Below, one piece after another: positions 14,698 through 20,221 of a stretch of DNA of 20,221 nucleotides. Below the pieces are notes generated by a model. It saw nothing but the letters and a program-made list of their open reading frames with translations, made no database searches and had not been told where the DNA came from. The position numbers and the translations under genes are program-made. Source of the stretch: an uncultured Bacilli bacterium (GTDB lineage: Bacteria > Bacillota_I > Bacilli_A > RF39 > UBA660); assembly GCA_944372275.1 (NCBI GenBank), contig CALVYO010000011.1:1-20221 (forward strand), written 5' to 3'. The stretch's first letter is position 1. Every line of letters begins with the position of its first letter.

Positions 14698-15644
14698 TTT
14701 ATTTCTTTTAAAACAGTTTTTAATATTTCTTCGTTTTCATTTTTAATAACAACTTCACTTACATCATAATTATCTTTAATGGATAAACAAATAGTGTAAA
14801 TGACTTCTTCTAAAATGTCTTTGTTATCTACATCAGAAAATATATATGAATTGAATGTTAATTCTAAAATATCAGGTTGTTCTTCAATAGCTAAAATTTC
14901 CGTATTACTATTTAAATAACTTAATAAATTGGTATTATAAGTATTAGTACTGGTTAATTCATCAATTATTATTTTTATTTTATCTCGATTATCATTTAAA
15001 TATTTAGTAACTGGTACATAATAATAATCATCATTATGTTTATTCAAATAATAAATAGTTACTTGATTAATATCTTTAGTATTTGTAAAATCATAGGTTT
15101 TATTAATTCCCCAACTTCTATCTAAAGTACTAGGTAAAGTAGTATTTGTTTGTGGTAATTTAGTTAATATATTTCCATCAACATAAATAATTACTTTTTC
15201 AACTTCATCAACAGATGTTATTGTATAAATAATAGCCTCAATCATCTTTTCTTCTAATTCTTTACTTATATTTAATAAATCTTTACTGAAGTCTATTTTT
15301 ATTAAATTATCTTCATATTTGACACTTAATATTTTAGTTTCACTAGGTAGTATTGATTTAAAACCATTAGGTATTTTATTTTCTCCTTCACCACCACTTA
15401 TTAAAACTTCAACTAATTCTTTTACTTTATCTTCTGTTGACTTACTATTGACAACTACTTCAGCTTTGCCTAAATAACTATATTCATCTAATAAATATAT
15501 ACTATTAGTGTTAACTTCTAAATCGACATATTCCAAATTTTGATTTATTTCTAATTCTTCATTCGGTATTAAATAAATTAAAAATAATGCGAATAGAGCA
15601 GAAGTAGAGATAATAATTTTTCTTATCATCTTTTTCTTTAACAT
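14694..15644 (-). CDS. gerM: Germination/sporulation protein GerM
   Basis: GerM is a membrane-anchored protein of the mother cell needed for septal wall processing during engulfment and for normal spores and germination. The ATG follows AGGTGAT. A hydrophobic anchor spans about 9-26. Two repeats of the GerMN domain follow, each with the pattern of an extended strand, a helical VKELVEVLI/KIIIDELTS stretch and a T(E/K)ILxxxxxxxLxxxxF core. In the first it is ETKILSVKYEDNLIKIDFS (about 122-140) and in the second NTEILAIEEQPDILELTF (about 251-268). The 316 aa and two domains match the family. It lies directly after gerE on the same strand, and these genes are also close together in B. subtilis. 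Confidence 0.85.
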   Translation of the reverse strand: MLKKKMIRKIIISTSALFALFLIYLIPNEELEINQNLEYVDLEVNTNSIYLLDEYSYLGKAEVVVNSKSTEDKVKELVEVLISGGEGENKIPNGFKSILPSETKILSVKYEDNLIKIDFSKDLLNISKELEEKMIEAIIYTITSVDEVEKVIIYVDGNILTKLPQTNTTLPSTLDRSWGINKTYDFTNTKDINQVTIYYLNKHNDDYYYVPVTKYLNDNRDKIKIIIDELTSTNTYNTNLLSYLNSNTEILAIEEQPDILELTFNSYIFSDVDNKDILEEVIYTICLSIKDNYDVSEVVIKNENEEILKTVLKEIN

Positions 15645-15659
15645 ACGATCACCTAATTA

Positions 15660-15687
15660 ATATTATGAAAAAAAAGGTTATATATAC
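15660..15687 (-). promoter_or_regulatory. Possible sigma-E promoter of gerM
   Basis: On the minus strand GTATATA is 13 nt from CATAATAT (complements of 15681-15687 and 15660-15667). The -10 is imperfect (CATAYAnT expected), but spacing and -35 resemble those of spoVID and spoIIIAH. It lies inside the gerE terminator. Confidence 0.35.
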
Positions 15688-15693
15688 CTTTTT
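15671..15693 (-). terminator. Terminator of gerE
   Basis: An 8-bp stem AAAAAGGT/ACCTTTTT (15671-15678 and 15686-15693) has a TA-repeat loop. The A run at 15668-15675 gives the U tract on the minus strand. Confidence 0.65.
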
Positions 15694-15898
15694 ATAATGA
15701 AATTTCCTTTAATTTTAAAAGTTCTATGACAGCACCAGCTCTACCTTTAACGCCAAGTTTTTGCATAACATTAGAAATATGATTTCTAACTGTTTTTTCA
15801 CTTATACCTAACTTTTTAGCAATTTCCAAAGTAGATTTATTTAATACTAACAAATCAAAAACTTGTTTTTCCCTTTTTGTCAAAACACTTTTAGACAT
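15692..15898 (-). CDS. gerE: Late sporulation regulator GerE
   Basis: GerE is a small LuxR-type DNA-binding protein that activates or represses late coat genes together with sigma-K. The 68-aa protein is a single LuxR helix-turn-helix with no receiver domain. It begins TKREKQVFDLLV and has ISEKTVRNHISNVMQKLGVKGR, nearly identical to the known GerE recognition region. Length and sequence both fit GerE rather than a generic LuxR regulator. The ATG follows GTGAGGG. The upstream region has a sigma-K-like promoter, as expected for gerE. Confidence 0.93.
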   Translation of the reverse strand: MSKSVLTKREKQVFDLLVLNKSTLEIAKKLGISEKTVRNHISNVMQKLGVKGRAGAVIELLKLKEISL

Positions 15899-15939
15899 AA
15901 TTCCCTCACTTCCTTAAGGTGGTTTATAGTTCTTCATAT

Positions 15940-15967
15940 TATTCTATGTGCCTTAAGAAAATAAGTG
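15940..15967 (-). promoter_or_regulatory. Sigma-K-like promoter of gerE
   Basis: On the minus strand CAC precedes CATAGAATA by 16 nt (complements of 15965-15967 and 15940-15948), an exact match to mAC-N16-CATAnnnTA. Two CTTAAGG copies flank this region (around 15912-15918 and 15951-15957) and could serve a regulator; that part is speculative. Confidence 0.65.
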
Positions 15968-15978
15968 AAATAAAATGC

Positions 15979-16470
15979 CTATTTAACAAACTTAACTGTT
16001 ATATATTTTTCTTCTTCATATAATTCTTGAATAGTTCGCATGATATTATTAGCTAAAGTAGAATCATTTTCTTCTTTTTTAATAGTTACTTCAATATTAT
16101 TATTCTTTATTTTAACAAAACTTTCTAAATTATAAACTTCTTTAATTTTATTTTCTAATTTTTCTTGTTCTCCTTTATTCATATTTAATTCTTTCATTTT
16201 ATTATATGCTTCATTCTTTTCTTCGATAGTTCCATCACCATTTAATATTAATTGCAAGTTTTCCATCTCTTTTAATAATTCTTCTTCTGCTTCTAATCTT
16301 AATGCTACTAAAACCGTACTTTCTGTTATTTCAACATCTTCATTATTATTTTCTGTATAGTTACCATTTGTACTAATTAATAATTCACTAGGCATAGTTA
16401 TATAATAAACACTTAAAACTAAAATAAGACTAAATAAAGTTAAAAACCAAATACTTTTTTTATTTATCAT
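15979..16470 (-). CDS. spoIIIAH: Stage III sporulation protein AH
   Basis: SpoIIIAH sits in the mother-cell membrane and pairs with forespore SpoIIQ to form the channel between the two cells. The ATG follows AGGTGA. The 163-aa protein has one membrane helix (about 7-26) and a SpoIIIAH/YscJ-like domain outside. Its helix contains LRLEAEEELLKEMENLQLILNG, followed by EKNEAYNKMKEL, then EQEKLENKIKEVYNLESFVKIKNNNIEVTIKK and a last strand YITVKFVK. These are the usual SpoIIIAH pieces. In most spore formers it is the last gene of spoIIIAA-AH; here it is transcribed alone, with the gerE gene after it and a divergent gene before it. Confidence 0.85.
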   Translation of the reverse strand: MINKKSIWFLTLFSLILVLSVYYITMPSELLISTNGNYTENNNEDVEITESTVLVALRLEAEEELLKEMENLQLILNGDGTIEEKNEAYNKMKELNMNKGEQEKLENKIKEVYNLESFVKIKNNNIEVTIKKEENDSTLANNIMRTIQELYEEEKYITVKFVK

Positions 16471-16487
16471 AAATATTCACCTATCAA

Positions 16488-16515
16488 ATTATATTCATTA
16501 ATATTTAAAATATGT
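16488..16515 (-). promoter_or_regulatory. Sigma-E-like promoter of spoIIIAH
   Basis: On the minus strand ACATATT is 13 nt from AATATAAT (complements of 16509-16515 and 16488-16495). This resembles the sigma-E pattern with one mismatch at the first -10 base. It abuts the -35 box of the divergent pilin-like gene. Confidence 0.45.
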
Positions 16516-16544
16516 TTGACTATATCTAAAAAATATTATAAAAT
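16516..16544 (+). promoter_or_regulatory. Sigma-A promoter of the pilin-like gene
   Basis: TTGACT (16516-16521) is 17 nt from TAAAAT (16539-16544), and the ATG lies 16 nt further on, behind AGGTGAT. The gene is thus probably expressed in growing cells, unlike its divergent sporulation neighbour. Confidence 0.6.
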
Positions 16545-16560
16545 TATTATAGGTGATCGT

Positions 16561-18492
16561 ATGAAAAAAGGTTTTACTTTAGTGGAATTGTTAGGAGTTA
16601 TTATCATATTAGGAGTGATAGCACTTATTACATTTCCAATAATAAATAAATCAATTAAAAGTAGTAAGGAAAAAGCATTAGAACAAGTAATAAATAATAT
16701 AGAAGATGCTGCTTATAAATATAGTATATCTAATGACATAGGATATCAAACATTTTATAATAAAATAGAATTATCAACATTAGTTAATGCTGGTATATTA
16801 AAAGATAATATAGTAAATCCAGTGACTGATGAACAAATGCAAGGTTGTGTGTTATATAAATGGGTAGAAGAGTATAAACAATATGAGTTTAAGTATGATG
16901 AAAATTGTTCAGTTAAAACAATAAAAGATGTAGTACTATCAAATTTTCCATATTTAGAAACAAATGGAAATGGATGTGTAACACCAACAGATAATAATTA
17001 TAGTTATATGGGCGGATGTTATTTAAAAGGTAGTAATCAATCAGGAAAAGATATATTTGTTTCGCAGTTAAATGGAGCACCTGGATTAGATTCAATAGAT
17101 GTAATTAATGAAAAGTTTTTTGATAGTGAAGGGAATTTTATAGCAGAAAATTTTGAAAACTGGGCTTTAACAGATGGTGGTATATCAGAAAGTGATTTAA
17201 CAAGTGCAGGTGTTAATACTGTATTTGAATTAATATATGGAATGACACCAGAAGAGTGGTTTGCACAACAACCATTAAACAATTCATTATGGTATTCCGG
17301 CTTTTTGTGGCGTATAATGGGAATAAATCGTGACGGAACAGTAAGATTAATAACAGATGAAAATGTAACAGCAATACCTTGGGGAGCAAGAAATACTGCT
17401 CAAAATTGGGATAATAGTTATGCAAAAGATTGGTTAAATAATTATTTTTATTCAAGATTAAAAGGAAATAATATCATAAAAGAAGAAACTTGGTGTAGTG
17501 AAACAACTACTGATAGTTCAAGTGCAAGAACAACTTGTGCAAATAATTTATCAACAGAAACTGCCAAAGTTGGTTTACTAACTATAGATGAATATAATCT
17601 AGCAGGTGGAATTAATTCATATTTAGATATAGATCAATATCAATGGACAATGACACCATATAGTAGTTCTAGTGCTTGGCTCAGCACTGGTGATGCCATC
17701 GACCATGGCGTGTCCAATGCGTATGGTCTTCGTGCAGTTATAAATGTCAACTCTGATGTCACCATTACCGGAGGTAATGGTACTTTAGGGGAGACTTGGA
17801 GTAGTGAAGCGGGTCCATATATTTTAAACGAAGATAAAAATGTGGAAGTAACAGGAAAATTAAATGAAAAAGCAACAAGTGGCGAATATGTAATGTTTGC
17901 AGGAAGAAAATATCGTGTAGTAGATAAAGATAGTAATGGCAATACAAAATTAATACTAGATGGATACTATGAGGAGCCATCTGGAACAATATATAAAATG
18001 TCATATGGTTCCAATAATACATTTTCAACAACAACAGGAATTGGACAAAAATTAAATGTTGATGTATTAAATTGGTTGGTACAAGAAAGTGATACAACTA
18101 ATAAAAATAAATTAGTAAATAATTATACTTGGTATCAAAATAATTTTGGTTATGGTCAAAGTTACACAATATCACTAAATGAAGAAAATCCAACAAGAAG
18201 TATCAATGCAACAGTTGGATTAATAAGAATAGGCGAAATGTTATCAGGACAAAGTAGTAGTATATTGACAAAAGGATATACAACTACAAGTGGCTATAAT
18301 AATGCGTATAGGTATTGGACAATGACACCATATAGCAGTAGTTCTCACGCTTGGGGCGTGAACTTCGATGGTCGCGCCTCCGACAGCATTGACGTCTCCA
18401 GCACGCTTGGCTTGCGTGCAGTTATAGTTGTTAACTCTGATGTCACCATTACCAAAGGTAATGGTACTTGGAGTAATCCATATCAAATTTAA
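16561..18492 (+). CDS. Pilin-like protein with two hypervariable lectin-type domains
   Basis: I start at ATG 16561 behind AGGTGAT; an upstream TTG at 16516 lies in the -35 box. The 643-aa protein begins with a type IV prepilin signal, KKGFTLVELLGVIIILGVIA, cleavable after Gly4 by a prepilin peptidase, so it is probably displayed on the surface or in a pilus. A pilin-like helix runs to about 60. Two similar modules follow, each ending in WTMTPYSSSS, a variable segment, GLRAVI, NSDVTIT and GNGT (Trp362 and Trp586). This is the layout of C-type-lectin-fold proteins diversified by retroelements. The variable parts are GC-rich and full of NNC/NNT codons. Both modules keep a WY/W core (SLWYSGFLWRIMG, KYRVVDKDSNGNTKLI). 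The likely role is binding of variable ligands; the ligand is unknown. Confidence 0.88.
   Translation: MKKGFTLVELLGVIIILGVIALITFPIINKSIKSSKEKALEQVINNIEDAAYKYSISNDIGYQTFYNKIELSTLVNAGILKDNIVNPVTDEQMQGCVLYKWVEEYKQYEFKYDENCSVKTIKDVVLSNFPYLETNGNGCVTPTDNNYSYMGGCYLKGSNQSGKDIFVSQLNGAPGLDSIDVINEKFFDSEGNFIAENFENWALTDGGISESDLTSAGVNTVFELIYGMTPEEWFAQQPLNNSLWYSGFLWRIMGINRDGTVRLITDENVTAIPWGARNTAQNWDNSYAKDWLNNYFYSRLKGNNIIKEETWCSETTTDSSSARTTCANNLSTETAKVGLLTIDEYNLAGGINSYLDIDQYQWTMTPYSSSSAWLSTGDAIDHGVSNAYGLRAVINVNSDVTITGGNGTLGETWSSEAGPYILNEDKNVEVTGKLNEKATSGEYVMFAGRKYRVVDKDSNGNTKLILDGYYEEPSGTIYKMSYGSNNTFSTTTGIGQKLNVDVLNWLVQESDTTNKNKLVNNYTWYQNNFGYGQSYTISLNEENPTRSINATVGLIRIGEMLSGQSSSILTKGYTTTSGYNNAYRYWTMTPYSSSSHAWGVNFDGRASDSIDVSSTLGLRAVIVVNSDVTITKGNGTWSNPYQI
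17680..17733 (+). other. Variable region VR1 (DGR target-like)
   Basis: These 18 codons follow WTMTPYSSSSAW. Seven end in C, nine in T, two in G and none in A, although A-ending codons dominate the rest of the gene. The stretch is far richer in GC than its flanks. DGRs mutate adenines of AAY template codons, which yields such NNC/NNT codons. The following GLRAVI block is constant between the two modules. Confidence 0.7.
17761..17781 (+). other. Hairpin after VR1
   Basis: ACCATTACC and GGTAATGGT form a perfect 9-bp stem with a GGA loop, 27 nt after the end of VR1. DGR targets often have such a stem-loop just past the variable region, where it promotes retrohoming. Confidence 0.65.
18355..18417 (+). 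other. Variable region VR2 (DGR target-like)
   Basis: These 21 codons follow WTMTPYSSSSHAW. Thirteen end in C, five in T, three in G and none in A. The protein segment (GVNFDGRASDSIDVSSTLGLR) differs from VR1 at nearly every position, while the flanks are almost identical. It is near the C-terminus of the protein, the usual place for a DGR variable region. Confidence 0.72.
18445..18465 (+). other. Hairpin after VR2
   Basis: The same 9-bp stem, ACCATTACC/GGTAATGGT, occurs with an AAA loop, again 27 nt after the end of the variable region. Stem identity with a changed loop matches the VR1 copy. Confidence 0.65.
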
Positions 18493-18533
18493 AAAGAAGA
18501 TATGAAAAAAATAAGTACAAACGAAGTCATACA

Positions 18534-18573
18534 CACCTTGCCGAAGAAATAGGCAAGGTGAGGGTTATCCACA
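18534..18573 (+). other. Stem-loop and DnaA-box-like sequence
   Basis: CACCTTGCC and GGCAAGGTG (18534-18542 and 18552-18560) form a perfect 9-bp stem with a 9-nt loop. No T run follows, so it is not a standard terminator. TTATCCACA at 18565-18573 equals the consensus DnaA box but stands alone. The block is more GC-rich than its surroundings and lies just after the pilin-like gene. Confidence 0.5.
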
Positions 18574-18636
18574 GTAAAAGTCTATATAACTTCACAAATA
18601 TCAATATGAAATGTCATAAAAATATTAATGTTTATA

Positions 18637-18664
18637 AAAAAATATCAATTTTTGATATTTTTTT
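18637..18664. terminator. AT-rich terminator after the pilin-like gene
   Basis: AATATCAA and TTGATATT within flanking A and T runs (18637-18648 and 18652-18663) make a hairpin that ends in a long T tract. It probably ends the pilin-like transcript. Confidence 0.6.
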
Positions 18665-18681
18665 CATTACGCTGAAAAAAC

Positions 18682-18710
18682 TTGGTTTATATATTGAGTA
18701 ATGATATAAT
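18682..18710 (+). promoter_or_regulatory. Promoter of the broken ATPase gene
   Basis: TTGGTT (18682-18687) is 17 nt from TATAAT (18705-18710), with TG-A making an extended -10. GGAGGA follows at 18718, before the ATG at 18731. Confidence 0.6.
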
Positions 18711-18730
18711 GTATTTGGAGGAGATATTAG

Positions 18731-19892
18731 ATGATAGAGCGAACAGAATATATGGAATTTTTAAAAAAATTAAAGGACAAACAAATTATAAAAGTAGTAA
18801 CAGGAATAAGAAGATGTGGAAAATCAACTTTACTTAATATGTATAAAGGTTATTTAAAAAAAACAGGTATAAATGATGAACAAATAATAAGTATAAATTT
18901 TGAAAATCCAAATGAAATGATATATGATGATTGGAAAGAGTTATATAATAATATAGAAAAAAAACTAATTAAAAATAAAAAAAATTATATATTTCTAGAT
19001 GAGGTACAAAAAATAAATGGTTTTGAAAATGTTGTTGATGGATTATATATAAAAGATAATGTTGATATATATATAACAGGGTCTAATTCATATATGTTAT
19101 CTAGTGAACTTGCTACTTATTTGACGGGAAGATATATGGAAATACATATGTTACCTTTATCTTTTAAAGAATTTTATTCGGCCTATAATTTTAATAATGA
19201 AAACCAAGCATATCAAAAGTATATAGAATGATGAGAGTTTAATATCTAACTATTTAGACGGCATATATAATACTATTCTTATGAAGGATGTAGTAAGTAG
19301 AAACAAAGTAAATGATATAACATTATTAGAAAGTGTTAATGATTTTTTATTTGATAATATTGGACAGTTTGCATCGATAAATAAGATAAGTAATACTTTA
19401 AATTCTAATAATAGAAGTAATTCTGTTAATACTATTGAAAATTATACGAGATATATTTTAGATAGTTATTTAATGTATAAGGTACCTAGATATGATATAA
19501 AGAAAAAAGAATTATTAAAGACTAACGAAAAATATTATGCTTGTGATATGGGATTAAGAAAACATATAATAGGTGGAATAAGGGATGCTGGAAGTATTTT
19601 AGAAAATATAATTTATTTGGAATTAAAAAGGAGAAATTATAATATATATGTAGGTAAATTTAATGATAAAGAAGTTGATTTTGTTATAAAAAATAATGAT
19701 GGTTTAAAATATATTCAAGTTAGTTTATCAGTAAGAGATGAAAAAACATTAAAAAGAGAATTAGAACCTTTAGAAGTAATCAATGATAATTATCCAAAAT
19801 ACTTAATAACTTTAGATTATGATACATTAAATTATAATGGAATAAAACAAATAAGTGCTTTAGATTTCTTATTAGGAAGAATTGATATATAA
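18731..19892 (+). pseudogene. AAA_14/DUF4143-family ATPase, broken
   Basis: These ATPases (about 400 aa) have an N-terminal AAA domain and a C-terminal nuclease-like domain. Their function is mostly unknown. The first part starts at ATG 18731 and has Walker A TGIRRCGKST (24-33), Walker B YIFLDEVQ, sensor ITGSNS and LSFKEFY, then stops at TGA 19229 just after KYIE. The second part continues in another frame from about 19233 (ESLISNYLDGIYNTILMKDVV) to 19892 and keeps the DUF4143 end (ENIIYLELKRRNYNIYVGKFNDKEVDFV). Intact relatives have a further conserved YGGFP-type stretch at the junction, so a small deletion with frameshift is likely. The catalytic ATPase motifs are intact, but a full-length protein is not possible. 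Confidence 0.82.
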
Positions 19893-19924
19893 TTTAAAAA
19901 AAATGTTTATTTTTAAAAATAATA

Positions 19925-19933
19925 TGATATAAT
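19925..19933 (+). promoter_or_regulatory. Extended -10 promoter of rpsB
   Basis: TG-A-TATAAT at 19925-19933 lies about 150 nt before the rpsB start, leaving a long leader. This is unlike the very short leaders elsewhere in the window. Confidence 0.6.
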
Positions 19934-19940
19934 ATTAATG

Positions 19941-20070
19941 GCTTTTTTAAACCGTTTACATTCGGGGATTGCTATTAAATAGAAAATGTAAATAAACACA
20001 GATATGGATTTTTATGCCGAGTGCTTAGTAATAAGTGGTGTAATTTTGAAATATCTCGAAGTAATAACAA
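19941..20070 (+). promoter_or_regulatory. Structured leader of rpsB (candidate)
   Basis: The leader contains TTTACATT and AATGTAAA (19955-19962 and 19985-19992), an 8-bp stem, and TCGG/CCGA (19962-19965 and 20017-20020), which could form a second interaction. Ribosomal protein S2 regulates its own mRNA in several bacteria. Autoregulation here is inference. Confidence 0.4.
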
Positions 20071-20084
20071 AAGGAGGAATTAAA

Positions 20085-20221
20085 ATGGCAGTTGTGTCAA
20101 TGAGTTATTTACTTGAAGCTGGTGTTCATTTTGGACATCAAACTAAAAGATGGAATCCTAAAATGAAGGAATACATCTATACTTCTAGAGATGAAATCTA
20201 TATTATCGATTTACAAAAAAC
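20085..20221 (+). CDS. rpsB: Ribosomal protein S2 (3' truncated by window edge)
   Basis: S2 is a late-binding protein of the small ribosomal subunit. The ATG follows AAGGAGG at 20071-20077. The 45 codons present include SYLLEAGVHFGHQTKRWNPKM, the universally conserved S2 start, and YIYTSRDEIYIIDLQK. In most bacteria tsf follows. The gene runs off the right edge. Confidence 0.97.
   Translation, partial: MAVVSMSYLLEAGVHFGHQTKRWNPKMKEYIYTSRDEIYIIDLQK

Noticed and set aside
16516..16560. Upstream TTG start for the pilin-like gene adding 15 residues
   Set aside because: It lies in the -35 box and has no ribosome binding site; the ATG at 16561 has AGGTGAT and puts the prepilin signal at the N-terminus.
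17640..18470. CRISPR-like repeat array from the repeated WTMTPYSSSS and GNGT segments
   Set aside because: There are only two copies, 672 bases apart and inside a coding sequence; they are protein modules.
16913..18534. Several long minus-strand frames opposite the pilin-like gene
   Set aside because: They are low-complexity Leu/His/Tyr-rich shadows without ribosome binding sites and result from the codon bias of the plus-strand gene.
18565..18573. Replication origin suggested by TTATCCACA
   Set aside because: There is only one box, with no cluster, no dnaA or dnaN nearby and no strand-switch pattern.

Overview
This is a very AT-rich stretch of a bacterial chromosome. It uses the standard genetic code, since TGA ends several intact genes. 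It looks like an endospore-forming low-GC Bacillota, probably an uncultured Bacilli-type lineage. The reasons are a Thr T-box leader before thrS, AGGTGAT-type ribosome binding sites, and a set of sporulation genes recognisable from protein motifs: spoVID, a ysxE-like gene, spoIIIAH, gerE and gerM. I cannot name the species.

Layout. Bases 1-1302 hold the 3' part of rny (RNase Y). Bases 1365-3069 hold a hypothetical gene followed by a badly decayed gene. Bases 3105-3305 (minus) encode a small Pro/Tyr-rich, coat-like protein behind a sigma-K-like promoter. Bases 3384-4220 encode a NodB-fold protein without its catalytic residues. Bases 4274-6556 are lon, interrupted by two stop codons and a 21-A run. 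Then come a gene of unknown function (6543-7241), the spoVID/ysxE-like pair (7284-8787), a previously hidden 56-aa membrane protein on the minus strand (8767-8937), a PASTA/NodB polysaccharide deacetylase (9009-10223) and a divergent peptide deformylase (10258-10872). A threonine T-box leader (about 10905-11111) precedes an unknown 164-aa gene and a thrS that lacks the TGS domain. thrS meets galU head-on inside a perfect palindrome. A tRNA-Arg(TCT) and a minus-strand block (60-aa protein, gerM, gerE, spoIIIAH) follow. Diverging from spoIIIAH is a 643-aa protein with a type IV pilin signal and two tandem lectin-like domains (16561-18492). After it come a broken AAA ATPase gene and the leader and start of rpsB.

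Main discovery. The pilin-like protein carries two GC-rich variable segments (17680-17733 and 18355-18417). They are built almost entirely of NNC/NNT codons in an otherwise A/T-ending genome. Each is followed by the same 9-bp stem hairpin with a 3-nt loop. This matches the layout of variable regions targeted by diversity-generating retroelements (DGRs). No reverse transcriptase or template repeat lies in this window, so the machinery would act in trans or lie outside it.

A second theme is developmental regulation. Three genes (the 66-aa protein, the 56-aa protein, gerE) share AC-N16-CATAnnnTA, the sigma-K pattern. Three others (spoVID, gerM, spoIIIAH) share an ATAT-N13-CATATAAT-like arrangement, as expected for sigma-E. 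Most start codons lie only about 14-20 nt beyond the -10 box, so mRNA leaders are very short. Three genes in 20 kb are broken (2219-3069, lon, 18731-19892), which points to recent decay or to assembly error at low-complexity sites.
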